Counted from the stretch's first letter, positions 16,778 to 26,520 are shown. The stretch: DNA of 64,000 nt from Flavobacterium foetidum (GCF_004634245.1 NZ_SJTF01000011.1:1-64000); one strand, 5' to 3'. The notes: generated by a model from the letters alone, not told the origin. Numbers and translations are program-made.

Positions 16778-17920
16778 ATGGATTTTAATCTTACCGAAGA
16801 ACATTTAATGATTCAGCAGGCAGCAAGAGATTTTGCTCAAAATGAATTATTACCGGGAGTTATTGAACGCGACGAAAACCAGACTTTTCCAACTGAGCAA
16901 ATCAAAAAAATGGGAGAACTTGGATTTATGGGAATGATGGTTGATCCAAAATATGGAGGGAGCGGACTTGACACTATTTCGTACGTTATTGCAATGGAGG
17001 AGATTTCTAAAGTAGATGCTTCAGCTTCTGTAGTTATGTCTGTAAATAATTCTTTAGTATGCTGGGGATTACAGGAATTTGGAACTGAAGAGCAAAAACA
17101 GAAATATTTGCCGGGTCTTGCTTCGGGACAGATACACGGAGCATTCTGCTTAAGCGAACCTGAGGCTGGAAGTGATGCAACTTCGCAAAAAACAACAGCA
17201 ATAGATATGGGCGATCATTATTTGGTAAACGGAACAAAAAACTGGATTACCAACGGTGGTACGGCTTCTGTTTATTTGGTGATTGCACAAACTCATCCGG
17301 AATTAAAACATAAAGGAATCAATGCTTTGATCATGACCAAAGATATGCCGGGATTTTCTATCGGACCAAAAGAACAGAAGATGGGAATTCGTGGTTCTGA
17401 TACGCACTCTTTGATGTTTACGGATGTAAAAGTTCCAAAAGAGAACCGAATCGGCGAGGATGGTTTCGGATTTAAATTTGCGATGAAAACGCTAGCTGGA
17501 GGCCGAATCGGAATTGCTTCTCAGGCATTAGGAATTGCATCTGGTGCTTATGAACTGGCTTTAAAATATTCTAAAGAACGCAAAGCTTTTGGAACCGAAA
17601 TCTGCAACCATCAGGCGATTGCTTTTAAATTGGCAGACATGGCCGTAAACATCGAAGCCGCACGTCATTTATGCATGAAAGCCGCTTGGGATAAGGACAA
17701 TCACAAAAATTATGATGTGAGCGGGGCAATGGCGAAACTTTTTGCTTCGCAGACGGCAATGGACACTTCGGTCGAGGCTGTCCAGATTCACGGCGGCAAC
17801 GGATATGTAAAGGAATACCATGTTGAGCGCTTGATGCGAGATGCTAAAATCACTCAGATTTACGAAGGAACTTCTGAAATTCAGAAAATCGTAATTTCAA
17901 GAGCTGTAATTGCCGGATAA
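16778..17920 (+). CDS. Acyl-CoA dehydrogenase
   Basis: A 380-residue FAD enzyme that makes the first double bond in acyl-CoA breakdown. Visible signatures are AFCLSEPEAGSDATS (residues about 127-141, flavin and acyl contacts), GTKNWITNGG, and near the end AVQIHGGNGYVKEYHVERLMRDAKITQIYEGTSEIQ, whose YEGTSEIQ contains the catalytic-base Glu used by short-chain enzymes. Length and motifs fit the short-chain (butyryl-CoA) type. It has its own promoter and a strong terminator. Confidence 0.92.
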   Translation: MDFNLTEEHLMIQQAARDFAQNELLPGVIERDENQTFPTEQIKKMGELGFMGMMVDPKYGGSGLDTISYVIAMEEISKVDASASVVMSVNNSLVCWGLQEFGTEEQKQKYLPGLASGQIHGAFCLSEPEAGSDATSQKTTAIDMGDHYLVNGTKNWITNGGTASVYLVIAQTHPELKHKGINALIMTKDMPGFSIGPKEQKMGIRGSDTHSLMFTDVKVPKENRIGEDGFGFKFAMKTLAGGRIGIASQALGIASGAYELALKYSKERKAFGTEICNHQAIAFKLADMAVNIEAARHLCMKAAWDKDNHKNYDVSGAMAKLFASQTAMDTSVEAVQIHGGNGYVKEYHVERLMRDAKITQIYEGTSEIQKIVISRAVIAG

Positions 17921-17927
17921 CAATACA

Positions 17928-17978
17928 AAAATCATAAAGACCCTTTCGATTCGTTTGAAAGGGTTTTTTTATGATTTT
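17928..17978 (+). terminator. Terminator after the acyl-CoA dehydrogenase gene
   Basis: ACCCTTTC and GAAAGGGT form the stem, followed by TTTTTTT. Flanking AAAATCATAAA and TTTATGATTTT extend it. Confidence 0.85.
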
Positions 17979-18051
17979 ACTTTAAGTTTTCATAAGTTTA
18001 TAGCTTAAAACTATAATTGCTTCCCTTAAAACTAACTCAAATTCAAATAAT

Positions 18052-19029
18052 ATGAAAAGAATATACTTTTTACTGCCTTTTATCTTCTTAGCTTGTAAAT
18101 CAGGAACTTCAACGGGAAACGTAAATGATGCTCAGTCAAATAATAAGCCTATTGAAATAAGCTATAAGGTTGATGAGACTGAGGTGTCTGATTTCTTAAA
18201 ATATCTTTCTTCTGATGAAATGGAAGGTCGTGAAACGGGAACCAAAGGAATTGAAAAAGCAGCAGTTTTTTTAGAAGATTATTTGAAGAAAATTCATGTA
18301 AAGCCTTATTTTAAAACTTATCGAGACACTTTGACCAACTTTAAATCTCCAGCTTACAATATTGTCGGGGTTATAGAAGGAACAGATTCTGAACTTAAAA
18401 AAGAGTATGTGGTTTTGAGTGCACATTACGACCATATCGGACTAGAGAAAAAACAACAGGCGGATATGATCAATAACGGAGCAAATGATGATGCATCGGG
18501 AGTTACGGCTGTTGCTCAGATGGCAAAATATTTCAGCGAAACAAAATCGAATAAACGAAGTATTTTGGTGGTGTTCTTCGCTGGTGAAGAAAAAGGGCTT
18601 CTAGGGTCAAAAAGCCTGGTTGAAAAACTGAAGAGACAGAATTTTAATATTTATACTCAATTGAATATTGAAATGATCGGAGTTCCGATGAAACGTGGTT
18701 TTCTTTCCTATGTGACTGGTTTTGATAAATCGAACATGGCTCAGAAAATCAATGAATATACGGGGAAAAATACGATCGGTTTTTTACCAAAGGAAGCAGA
18801 ATACAAATTGTTTTACCGCTCCGATAATTATTCGTTTTACGAAGCTTTTAAAAAGCCATGCCAGTCAATAAGTACATTTGATTTTGAAAACTTTGATTTT
18901 TATCATCATGTTTCAGATGAATTTAAACTGATGGATATTCCGCACATTACGGCTTTTACGCAAGAATTTCTTCCAGCTCTTGCGCAAATTGCTAATTCTA
19001 AAACACAGGAAATTACCATGAATAATTAA
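18052..19029 (+). CDS. M28 family metallopeptidase, lipoprotein
   Basis: A 325-residue zinc aminopeptidase-like protein. The start MKRIYFLLPFIFLACKSG has a lipobox with Cys at residue 16, so it is probably lipid-anchored. Zinc-site motifs of the M28 family are all visible in order: SAHYDHIG, NGANDDASGVTAV, FFAGEEKGLLGSKSL and LNIEMIG, with YRSDNYSFYEAFKKPC and HHVSDEF later. It probably trims peptides at the cell envelope. An SDR gene follows but has its own promoter. Confidence 0.88.
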   Translation: MKRIYFLLPFIFLACKSGTSTGNVNDAQSNNKPIEISYKVDETEVSDFLKYLSSDEMEGRETGTKGIEKAAVFLEDYLKKIHVKPYFKTYRDTLTNFKSPAYNIVGVIEGTDSELKKEYVVLSAHYDHIGLEKKQQADMINNGANDDASGVTAVAQMAKYFSETKSNKRSILVVFFAGEEKGLLGSKSLVEKLKRQNFNIYTQLNIEMIGVPMKRGFLSYVTGFDKSNMAQKINEYTGKNTIGFLPKEAEYKLFYRSDNYSFYEAFKKPCQSISTFDFENFDFYHHVSDEFKLMDIPHITAFTQEFLPALAQIANSKTQEITMNN

Positions 19030-19032
19030 CGA

Positions 19033-19060
19033 TTGGTTTTACGGGTTTTGTTTATTTTTG
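19033..19060 (+). promoter_or_regulatory. Promoter abutting the SDR gene
   Basis: TTG (19033-19035), 17 bases and TATTTTTG (19053-19060). Only four bases separate the -7 box from the ATG at 19065, so the transcript may have almost no leader. Confidence 0.55.
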
Positions 19061-19064
19061 CGCT

Positions 19065-19742
19065 ATGAAAAATATTATTGTTACTGGAACCAGTAGAGGA
19101 ATTGGTTACGAATTGGCATTGCAGTTTGCCAATGCTGGAAATAAGGTTTTGGCGATTTCTAGAAAAACACCTAAAACACTTTTAGAACATCAAAATGTAA
19201 CTTGTCTGTCGGTAGATTTAGCTCAGGAATCTGAATTGCAGCAAGTGTCTGATTTTCTTTCTACGACATGGAAAAAAGTAGATGCGATTGTACACAATGC
19301 AGGAACTTTGCTTTTAAAACCTTTTGCAGAAACTACTCAAGCAGATTTTGAAAATATTTACAAAGTGAATGTTTTTGCAGTAGCAAACTTAACGAGAATC
19401 TGTCTTCCGTATTTAGAAAAAGGAAGTCATGTGGTAACCATCAGTTCTATCGGCGGTGTTCGAGGAAGTTTAAAATTTGCTGGACTTGCCGCTTACAGTT
19501 CTAGTAAAGGCGCTGTGATTACGTTGACCGAATTATTGGCTGAAGAATATAAAGAAAGAGGAATTTCGTTTAATGTATTGGCATTGGGTTCTGTTCAGAC
19601 CGAAATGCTGAATGAAGCTTTTCCAGGTTATCAAGCGCCAATTTCTGCTGCAGGAATGGCAACTTATATTTATGATTTTACATTAAACGGAAACAAATAT
19701 TTTAATGGAAAAGTTCTAGAAGTTTCTTCCACAAATCCATAA
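19065..19742 (+). CDS. SDR family NAD(P)-dependent oxidoreductase
   Basis: A 225-residue short-chain dehydrogenase. It has the nucleotide motif TGTSRGIGYELA (residues 7-18), the structural HNAG near residue 83, the catalytic Ser region VTISSIGG, and YSSSKGAV with the Tyr-xxx-Lys pair. It would oxidise or reduce a small alcohol or ketone in the cytoplasm; the substrate is unknown. Slightly short at the C-terminus compared with typical 245-250-residue members. Confidence 0.9.
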   Translation: MKNIIVTGTSRGIGYELALQFANAGNKVLAISRKTPKTLLEHQNVTCLSVDLAQESELQQVSDFLSTTWKKVDAIVHNAGTLLLKPFAETTQADFENIYKVNVFAVANLTRICLPYLEKGSHVVTISSIGGVRGSLKFAGLAAYSSSKGAVITLTELLAEEYKERGISFNVLALGSVQTEMLNEAFPGYQAPISAAGMATYIYDFTLNGNKYFNGKVLEVSSTNP

Positions 19743-19790
19743 TAGTTAAAAAAACTTATCCTTATTTAAATCAAGCCATAACCAAAACCT

Positions 19791-21065
19791 ATGAAAAAAA
19801 ACAAATTGTTTTTTTGCATTGCCCTTCTTAGTGTTTTTAATGCAAAACTTGTAGCTCAGTCTTATAAGTCGGAGAGTTTGTATACTTATAATTATATTCT
19901 TCCAGAGAATTATCTGCCAATAGATTATTATACATATGGAATAAAAATTCATCTTCCAGAAGATCCAGTTTCGATAATAGTAGACGGAGAGAAAAAGAGA
20001 TCGGGAAGTCTGCTTTCTTATAATGAATTTTTTCGGGAAAAGAATCTAATTACGATGTTAGTAGGTACAAGTGATGAAAGTACTTTGCAACGTGATAATG
20101 TTCCGACCTTTCTTGAATTGGGATATACAAGCAGAGATGTAGAGTCTGTAGGTCACTTTATTATAGATGTTACGCTGAAAAATCTAGCCTATGTTTCTGA
20201 TATAAAAGAAAGTAGAGGGGTAGAAACGCCTTTTTCTTATGAAATCTTTTATAAATATGATGTCGTTTACAAGCTTTTAAATAGTGTAAGTAAAGAAGTT
20301 ATCATGGAAAAGACTTTCAATGTTAAAGAAAAAATGCTTGGATCGGGAAGTTTTGAAGGCTATAAAGCTTCTTTTAAAACCAAACCTGAAGCAGTGAGTT
20401 ATTTAACGGATAACAGCGATAAAAATTTAATCTATAATGAGATGGTGGGTAATATTGAAAAAAATATGCGTATCAGACTTGCATGGTGGCTGGATGTAAA
20501 TTATTATCAGGACACTTTCTTCTTTTATAAAATTTCGAAGGAAGATAAAAATCCATATTTCTTAAAATTGAATCAAGATTATGAAATTTTAGAGAAATGG
20601 TCTAAAGGAAAAGGCGAACCGATACTAGATGAAGCATTAATTACTGAATATGCTTCGTTTATTGAAAAGAACAAACTTAATTCTAAGGATAATTCAATTT
20701 ATTTTCAGGATAAAAAGCGATTAAAAAATTACCATGATTATCTAGCTGAGAAAAAAGTTTTAACTGATTTTATTGTCAAAATGGATCATTATGCTAAGCA
20801 ATTTGATCCAAATGATAAGGGACAAAAAGCAGCAATGTGGGCATGTTATATGAATATATCGACAGCTTTTTTAATTTTAAATAAATACGAAAGTAGTCTG
20901 GAATATATCCAAAAAGCTCGAGCGTTAGATTATCAGGAAAAGAAGGTGAAATATGCAGAAGATGAAGTGAGTAAAAAACAAAAAGCAGCAAGTGTTTTTC
21001 TTGATTCAAATGGAGAAGTAAAAAAAGATGTAAACAGTAAATATTTAAAATATCTAAGTTTGTAA
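19791..21065 (+). CDS. Secreted protein of unknown function
   Basis: A 424-residue protein with a signal peptide (MKKNKLFFCIALLSVFNAKLVAQ). I do not recognise the family. Residues 30-220 look beta-rich and end in FYKYDVVYKLLN- and NVKEKMLGSGSFEGYKAS-like strands. Residues 230-400 are helical and resemble tetratricopeptide packing (AAMWACYMNISTAFLILNKYESSLEYIQKARALD). It could be an extracytoplasmic scaffold. Genes on both sides seem unrelated to it. Confidence 0.6.
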   Translation: MKKNKLFFCIALLSVFNAKLVAQSYKSESLYTYNYILPENYLPIDYYTYGIKIHLPEDPVSIIVDGEKKRSGSLLSYNEFFREKNLITMLVGTSDESTLQRDNVPTFLELGYTSRDVESVGHFIIDVTLKNLAYVSDIKESRGVETPFSYEIFYKYDVVYKLLNSVSKEVIMEKTFNVKEKMLGSGSFEGYKASFKTKPEAVSYLTDNSDKNLIYNEMVGNIEKNMRIRLAWWLDVNYYQDTFFFYKISKEDKNPYFLKLNQDYEILEKWSKGKGEPILDEALITEYASFIEKNKLNSKDNSIYFQDKKRLKNYHDYLAEKKVLTDFIVKMDHYAKQFDPNDKGQKAAMWACYMNISTAFLILNKYESSLEYIQKARALDYQEKKVKYAEDEVSKKQKAASVFLDSNGEVKKDVNSKYLKYLSL

Positions 21066-21094
21066 TGATTGTTGATTAATAAATTGTAAATGTC

Positions 21095-21691
21095 TTGAGC
21101 GAAACTTTAGCCAAATATATTCCAGAACATGCGGTAAAACCCGTTTTCGATTTGATTGTTACCAATCAGGTGCATCTTAAAATTGTCAACGAACGACAAA
21201 CCCGTCATGGGGATTATAGACGAGGACCAAGCGGTAAACATGAAATCACGGTTAATGCCAGTTTGAACAAATATCGTTTCTTAATCACTTTGATTCATGA
21301 AATTGCGCATCTGGTTGCATTTGAAAAATTTGGACGGAATATCAAACCACATGGAAACGAATGGAAGTTTACTTTTCAGCGACTTATGGTTCCGTTTATC
21401 AGGCCTGAGATTTTTCCGAGTCAAATTCTTCCTTTGCTGGCGAGGCATTTCAAAAATCCATCAGCGAGTAGTGATACTGATACTACTTTGTCTTTGGCTT
21501 TGAAGCAATACGACAAGGACAATGATAAGAGTTATGTTTTTGAAATTCCGTTTGGAAGTGTTTTTAGAATCAAAAATGGCAAAGTATTTAAGAAATTGGC
21601 TGTAAGAACAAAACGTTTTGAATGCATCGAAATAAGCTCTGGAAAAACGTATCTTTTTAATCCAAATGCGGAAGTAGAAATATTACATTAA
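21095..21691 (+). CDS. SprT-like zinc metalloprotease domain protein
   Basis: A 198-residue protein with the zinc motif HEIAH (in LITLIHEIAHLVAFEKFG) and a third likely ligand in KPHGNEW, as in SprT/Spartan-type domains. The C-terminal half is a beta-rich domain ending EISSGKTYLFNP, without the Cys pairs of a zinc ribbon. Known relatives cut DNA-bound proteins in eukaryotes; the bacterial function is unsettled. The only start consistent with the N-terminus is TTG 21095, because a TAA lies in frame at 21080. Confidence 0.78.
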   Translation: MSETLAKYIPEHAVKPVFDLIVTNQVHLKIVNERQTRHGDYRRGPSGKHEITVNASLNKYRFLITLIHEIAHLVAFEKFGRNIKPHGNEWKFTFQRLMVPFIRPEIFPSQILPLLARHFKNPSASSDTDTTLSLALKQYDKDNDKSYVFEIPFGSVFRIKNGKVFKKLAVRTKRFECIEISSGKTYLFNPNAEVEILH

Positions 21692-21696
21692 CTTCC

Positions 21697-21835
21697 AATA
21701 TAAGAATTCCAAATTCCAAATGGGAATTTTCAAAAATATAAATCCCAAATTCCAAAGTTTAATCAATTGGAATTTGGGATTACTGTGATTTCTCAAAAAA
21801 ATGGAATTTGGAATTTAAATCTTGGAATTTAAAAA
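21697..21835. repeat. AATTCCAA-type intergenic repeat, copy 1
   Basis: The gap between two convergent genes is filled by direct and inverted copies of AATTCCAAATTCCAA and its complement TTGGAATTTGG. The same words fill 24283-24432. They may form a long imperfect hairpin that ends both transcripts. Confidence 0.6.
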
Positions 21836-22600
21836 CTATAATCCTTTCAAATAAGCTTCTCTTACTTTTTTGAATAGGTTCGAAGAATAAACAAATTTAA
21901 CAATGTCTTTGTTGTCAGTTCTAAAGATTTCTTCTTTAGTTCCCTGCCAGGCTTTTAATCCTTTTTTCAAGAAGACAATATTTTCACCAATTTCCATTAC
22001 CGAATTCATATCGTGAGTATTAATTACGGTCGTAATATTGTACTCTTTTGTAATTTCCTGAATTAAGTTATCAATCAAAGTTGAGGTATTTGGGTCGAGA
22101 CCAGAGTTTGGCTCATCACAAAACAAATACTTCGGATTGTTTACAATAGCTCGGGCAATTGCCACACGTTTCTGCATACCTCCCGAAATCTCTGATGGTA
22201 ATTTTTTATGCGCGTCTACCAGGTTTACTCTTTCTAAAACAAAATCAACTCGTTCCTTAATTTGTGCTTTATTATTATTGGTAAACATTTTTAACGGGAA
22301 AGCCACATTTTCTTCAACTGTCATCGAATCAAACAAAGCCGAGCCCTGAAATACCATTCCGATCTCTGTTCTTAATTCACGTTTTTCATCTTTGTCTAAA
22401 TCAGAATAAACTCTTCCGTCAAATTCAATGGTTCCTGAGTCTGGTGTGTGAATTCCTAGTAACGTTTTTAACAAAACTGTTTTTCCAGATCCACTTTGTC
22501 CGATAATCAAGTTGGTTTTTCCGGTTTCAAATACTGTCGAAACGCCTTTTAAAACTTTACTGTCACCAAATGATTTTTCTATGTTTTTTACTTCTATCAT
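21836..22600 (-). CDS. ABC transporter ATP-binding protein, MlaF type
   Basis: A 254-residue ATPase. Walker A is GQSGSGKT, the signature is ISGGMQKRVAIARAI, Walker B is YLFCDEPNSGLDP and the H-loop INTHDM. Together with the permease gene just upstream it forms the core of a phospholipid transporter of the Mla/Mce class, moving lipids between the membranes. The ATG at 22600 overlaps the permease stop (TAATG), so an upstream in-frame start is rejected. The Mce substrate-binding gene is not in this window. Confidence 0.88.
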   Translation of the reverse strand: MIEVKNIEKSFGDSKVLKGVSTVFETGKTNLIIGQSGSGKTVLLKTLLGIHTPDSGTIEFDGRVYSDLDKDEKRELRTEIGMVFQGSALFDSMTVEENVAFPLKMFTNNNKAQIKERVDFVLERVNLVDAHKKLPSEISGGMQKRVAIARAIVNNPKYLFCDEPNSGLDPNTSTLIDNLIQEITKEYNITTVINTHDMNSVMEIGENIVFLKKGLKAWQGTKEEIFRTDNKDIVKFVYSSNLFKKVREAYLKGL

Positions 22601-23346
22601 TATCCTAATAATAATTGAGTTAATATATAATTTAGAAGGATAATAGTAACAGATGTCCATACAAACGATGTTGTACTTGCCTTACCCACTTCTAATGCAC
22701 CACCTTTCATATAATACCCATGAAAAGAAGGGATTGTTGCCAATAACATAGCAAATATTAAAGTTTTGATAAAGGCATAAGTAATATGAAAGGGTATGAA
22801 ATCTTTCTGAGCTCCCATAATAAAATCTGCTCCGGTTGAGAAACCTCCATAAGCACAAGCAAGCCATCCTCCAAAAATTCCTAAAAACATACTAATTCCG
22901 ATAACAAATGGGTACATTAATAAAGCTATGATTTTTGGAAAAACAAGATAATTTACAGAATTAACCCCCATAACTTCTAAAGCATCAATTTGTTCTGTAA
23001 CGCGCATTGTTCCGATACTAGAAGTAATGTAAGATCCCATTTTTCCAGCCATAATTACTGAAATGAAAGTAGGAGCAAACTCCAAGACTACAGACTGGCG
23101 TGTAGCGAAACCGATTAGGTATTTTGGAATCAAAGGGTTTGTTAAGTTTAGCGCTGTTTGGATTGCAACAACTCCTCCGATGAAAAAAGAGATAAAACAA
23201 ACAATTCCTAGAGAGTCAATAATTAGGTCATCGATTTCTTTGAGGATAAGATTTTTCATTACAGGCCATTTGGTCTGTTTGTTGAAAATTTCTTTAAGCA
23301 TTAAAAAATATCTTCCTATTTGGGATAAATAACGAATTAGCATCAT
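22600..23346 (-). CDS. MlaE-type ABC transporter permease
   Basis: A 248-residue membrane protein of the MlaE family, with five or six hydrophobic helices. The conserved region EFAPTFISVIMAGKMGSYITSSIGTMRVTEQIDALEVMGVNSVNYLVFPKI is present (key words TEQIDALEVMG). It is the membrane part of a lipid transporter with the ATPase encoded next. Translation is coupled to that gene by a one-base overlap. A second ATG three bases in is an equally possible start. Confidence 0.88.
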   Translation of the reverse strand: MMLIRYLSQIGRYFLMLKEIFNKQTKWPVMKNLILKEIDDLIIDSLGIVCFISFFIGGVVAIQTALNLTNPLIPKYLIGFATRQSVVLEFAPTFISVIMAGKMGSYITSSIGTMRVTEQIDALEVMGVNSVNYLVFPKIIALLMYPFVIGISMFLGIFGGWLACAYGGFSTGADFIMGAQKDFIPFHITYAFIKTLIFAMLLATIPSFHGYYMKGGALEVGKASTTSFVWTSVTIILLNYILTQLLLG

Positions 23347-23427
23347 AATTTTTGAAATATTGGCTAAGGTAAAAAGAAGTTATGAGTTTTGAGTTATGAG
23401 TTCAGTTTTTTCGCGTGTTTTTGCGAA

Positions 23428-24276
23428 TCAAATTAACTTTTGCTTCATTTTCTGAAAACGATAATTTCTAATAAATTTAGCTTGTTCTGGTGTTACGAGT
23501 AATGGAGTTTTTGCTTTTTTAGCCTTCCAAAAACCTTTTATATAATCTAAAAAGAGTAAAGGTTTTTTCTTCATCATAGCCAGTTTTGCCGAAGCAATTG
23601 CGGTGATCCAAAATCCATAACCCAAAGTGTAGAAAGCTTCGCCTTGTTTGTAACGAGCTGTTTTGTTGTAGTTTGCGCCTGTCGGTTTTAAATGTTTTAC
23701 ATGCAAAGATTGGTCGGTAACAATTTTCCAATCGTAATATTTGCAAAGTAATTCATCTACGGTGTCCCAGCCCATGGCCGGCCTTAAACCGCCAATCTGT
23801 TGGTAAGTTTCTTTGCGGTAAGCTTTTAAGGCGCCTCGAATATGATCTTTATCGGTTAGGTTTTCTAGAATCCAATCTCCATTTTTTTCGATATAACAAA
23901 ATCCGCCAGCCATGCCGACTTTTGGGTCAGATTTGAAATGTTTGATTATGGTTTCAAAATAGTTTGGTGGAAAAATCAAATCACCATCTATCTTTACAAT
24001 AATGTCATAGTCAGAATCCAGAGTTTCAAAACCTTTCTGAAATGCCTGAATCACTTTGCTTCCAGGTAAATGAATTGCATCTGAAGTTTTGTTGACAACA
24101 GAGATATACGGATTTTCTTTTGCGAATCCTAAAACAACTTCTTCTGTTTTATCGGTTGAATTGTCATTAACAACGACAACTTTTGAAGGCAAAACAGTTT
24201 GCGTAACCAAAGATTGTAAGGTTAAGCCAATCAAATCTTGCTCGTTGTGTGCCGGAATGACGATGTAATATTTCAT
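23428..24276 (-). CDS. Family 2 glycosyltransferase
   Basis: A 282-residue GT-A enzyme: MKYYIVIPAHNEQDLI at the N-terminus, VVVVNDNSTDKT, the metal site VKIDGDLIFP, and GGLRPAMGWDTVDELLCKYYDW, where an acidic catalytic residue is expected. A hydrophobic helix near residue 215 may attach it to the membrane. It probably builds a surface glycan or glycolipid. ATG 24276 is used; a TTG four codons upstream is not needed. A methyltransferase gene lies upstream in the same direction, separated by repeats. Confidence 0.85.
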   Translation of the reverse strand: MKYYIVIPAHNEQDLIGLTLQSLVTQTVLPSKVVVVNDNSTDKTEEVVLGFAKENPYISVVNKTSDAIHLPGSKVIQAFQKGFETLDSDYDIIVKIDGDLIFPPNYFETIIKHFKSDPKVGMAGGFCYIEKNGDWILENLTDKDHIRGALKAYRKETYQQIGGLRPAMGWDTVDELLCKYYDWKIVTDQSLHVKHLKPTGANYNKTARYKQGEAFYTLGYGFWITAIASAKLAMMKKKPLLFLDYIKGFWKAKKAKTPLLVTPEQAKFIRNYRFQKMKQKLI

Positions 24277-24282
24277 ATTAAA

Positions 24283-24432
24283 TTCCAATTTTTAAATTGC
24301 TTCGCCAGTTCGCTGACGCTCGTGTCCAAAATCCAATTGTGGGGAAATAAATCCCAATCTTCTAAATTCCAAATTCCAATCTTAACGAGGTTGCTAAAAT
24401 TGGAATTTGGAATTTTAGTATTGGAATTTATT
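24283..24432. repeat. AATTCCAA-type intergenic repeat, copy 2
   Basis: Repeats of AAATTCCAA and TTGGAATTT resemble the stretch at 21697-21835. They also include GCTTCGCCAGTTCGCTGACG. It partly overlaps the end of the methyltransferase gene. Confidence 0.55.
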
Positions 24433-24952
24433 TAATTCTTTCCGCAACAACAATATAATATCTTGGAGTGAAATATCTTAGTAATGGTCTAAGTCCAAGT
24501 TTTTTTACAGGATGTGTAAATTGAAGACGATCTGTGATTTTCCATCCCGTTTTTTCCAAAAGCCAGTCTAACTGCCAGTCTTCAAATTCGTGATAATGTC
24601 TGTCCCACATATCGGTTTTAGAACGATATGCAGGTGAAAACCATAAACGTAACGGAATCGAGATTAATAATTTGTCGCATTTTACGTTTTGTAAAATCGT
24701 GTACGGATTTAATAAATGTTCGAAAATTTCAAATGCTGTAAAAACAGTATATTCTTCTGTTTGCAAAGCTGTATGGTCGTTGTCTAAATCTTCGCCTTTA
24801 GTGTTTTTTACAGTATAACCGTTTTCTTCCATGATTTTAGAAAACGGATTTGGAACACCAAAATCAAAAATGGTTTCAGAGGTGCTAACGTGCTTTTTTA
24901 AAAACTCTAGGGTAAGTCGGAATCTCTTATTCGGAAACGTTTTTTCGTACAT
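24428..24952 (-). CDS. SAM-dependent methyltransferase (class I)
   Basis: A 174-residue protein of the Methyltransf_11/23 type. The cofactor motif is degenerate (IFDFGVPNPFSKIMEENGY), and TVFTAFEIFEHLLNPYTIL corresponds to the acidic post-II region. LLISIPLRLWFSPAY follows, and the HYHEFEDWQLDWLLEKTGW segment is common in glycan-associated methyltransferases. ATG 24952 is chosen: an upstream in-frame start at 24988 would add 12 unlikely residues. It probably belongs with the neighbouring glycosyltransferase, though the target is unknown. Confidence 0.75.
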   Translation of the reverse strand: MYEKTFPNKRFRLTLEFLKKHVSTSETIFDFGVPNPFSKIMEENGYTVKNTKGEDLDNDHTALQTEEYTVFTAFEIFEHLLNPYTILQNVKCDKLLISIPLRLWFSPAYRSKTDMWDRHYHEFEDWQLDWLLEKTGWKITDRLQFTHPVKKLGLRPLLRYFTPRYYIVVAERIK

Positions 24953-25057
24953 TTTATGGTTTTTAACAACAAAGGCGCAAAGATACAAAGTTATCTCTGT
25001 TTTTGTGTTTTAATTTGAACAAGTTGCTTTAATTAAGTATTCTAATAACGGGAAGCA

Positions 25058-25199
25058 ATCTCTCGTGAAGTCGCGAAGTATTAATCAAAAAAATAACCAT
25101 ATAAGTACTATAAGATATTTTAAGTTTTCACTTAATTGAACTTATGTTACTTATATGGTTTGAAAAAACTTTGCGACTTCGCGTCTTTGTGAGATTCGT
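25058..25199. repeat. Nested inverted repeat downstream of the KAS III gene
   Basis: Outer arms around CGTGAAGTCGCGAAGT and ACTTTGCGACTTCGCG, with a perfect inner pair AACCATATAAGT (25094-25105) and ACTTATATGGTT (25149-25160). It probably serves as a terminator for the minus-strand gene at 25200. Confidence 0.65.
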
Positions 25200-26258
25200 T
25201 TAGTATCGGTAAACAAAAGCATTGATGTTCATTCCCGCTCCAACTGAGGCAAAAATAACGACATCGCCTTTATTGATTTCGTGATTTTCAATTTTCCCTT
25301 GAAGAATTAAGTCAAATAGAGTAGGAACTGTTGCAACACTGCTGTTTCCTAAATCATGAATGCTCATTGGCATGATGTCTTTTGGAGGTGTTTTATCGTA
25401 AAGTTTGTAAAAGCGCTCGATAATTGCTTCGTCCATTTTTTCGTTAGCCTGATGGATAAGGATTTTTTTCACTTCATCAATAGAAATGCCGCTTTTGTCT
25501 AAACAGCTTTTCATTGCGCAGGGAACATTGCTTAATGCAAATTCGTAGATTTTACGTCCGTACATTTTGATGTATTTGATATCCGGATCTAAATCTGGAT
25601 TGTATGATTTTCCGAAGAAAAGAAAATTGGCTTCATCATTTGCAAAAGTAGCGCTTTCGTAAGCCAGCAAACCAGAATCATCTGTTGAAAGTTCTAATAC
25701 AGAAGCTCCTGCGCCGTCAGAGTAAATCATCGAATCGCGGTCGTGATCGTCAACAACTCTTGAAAGGGTTTCAGCTCCAATAACCAAAACTCGTTTTGCC
25801 ATTTCAGATTTGATGAAAGCATTTGCTTGCAGCACGCCTTCAATCCAGCCTGGACATCCGAAAAGAATGTCATAAGCTACACATTTAGGATTTTTTATTC
25901 CTAGTTTATTTTTGACACGAGTTGCCAAACTTGGCAGAATATCAGTTTGGTTTGTTCCCGACTTTACATCGCCAAAGTTGTGTGCAAAAATGATATAGTC
26001 TAAAGTTTCGGCATCGATTCCGGCATTTACAATTGCTTTTTCGGCGGCAAAAAAAGCTAAATCAGAAGCAGTATGATGCGTTTCGGCGTAACGGCGATTT
26101 TGTATTCCGGTAATTCCCTTAAATTTTTTAATGACTACTTCGTTTGGATATCCGAAAGGTGTTCCGTCTTCGTTTAAGAAAACGTGATCTCCAAAGTCTG
26201 TATTGCTAACTGATTTAGTCGGAATGTAACTTCCTGTTCCTATTATTTTTATTTTCAT
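25200..26258 (-). CDS. 3-oxoacyl-ACP synthase III family protein
   Basis: A 352-residue thiolase-fold enzyme that condenses acyl and malonyl units. The catalytic Cys is C135 in DILFGCPGWIEG; the His and Asn are in ILIHQANEKMDEA and HDLGNSSVATVPTL. The start MKIKIIGTGSYIP at 26258 is family-like, and the upstream 31 codons of open frame are rejected. This subgroup differs from the housekeeping FabH and is common in Bacteroidetes, perhaps acting in branched or special lipid synthesis. That role is inferred. Confidence 0.85.
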   Translation of the reverse strand: MKIKIIGTGSYIPTKSVSNTDFGDHVFLNEDGTPFGYPNEVVIKKFKGITGIQNRRYAETHHTASDLAFFAAEKAIVNAGIDAETLDYIIFAHNFGDVKSGTNQTDILPSLATRVKNKLGIKNPKCVAYDILFGCPGWIEGVLQANAFIKSEMAKRVLVIGAETLSRVVDDHDRDSMIYSDGAGASVLELSTDDSGLLAYESATFANDEANFLFFGKSYNPDLDPDIKYIKMYGRKIYEFALSNVPCAMKSCLDKSGISIDEVKKILIHQANEKMDEAIIERFYKLYDKTPPKDIMPMSIHDLGNSSVATVPTLFDLILQGKIENHEINKGDVVIFASVGAGMNINAFVYRY

Positions 26259-26520
26259 TTTTGCCCGTTTATCCGATAAATTTATTGCTAATGTATAAAT
26301 AATATTATGATAACAATCATAAAAAATAGTATGCGTGCATATAATTATCAAATAACGATTTTTAGATTGATATATTGTTTATTTTCTAATGATTTTTTAA
26401 TATTTCCGAGATTTCAAACGATTGAAGAACGTTTTTAAAATTGCTTTTTTTCGGGACTATTATTTAGGAATCAAAAATGTTTTCACAAAAATCCAATAAA
26501 AAGTTAGGTTTTTTTTAGAT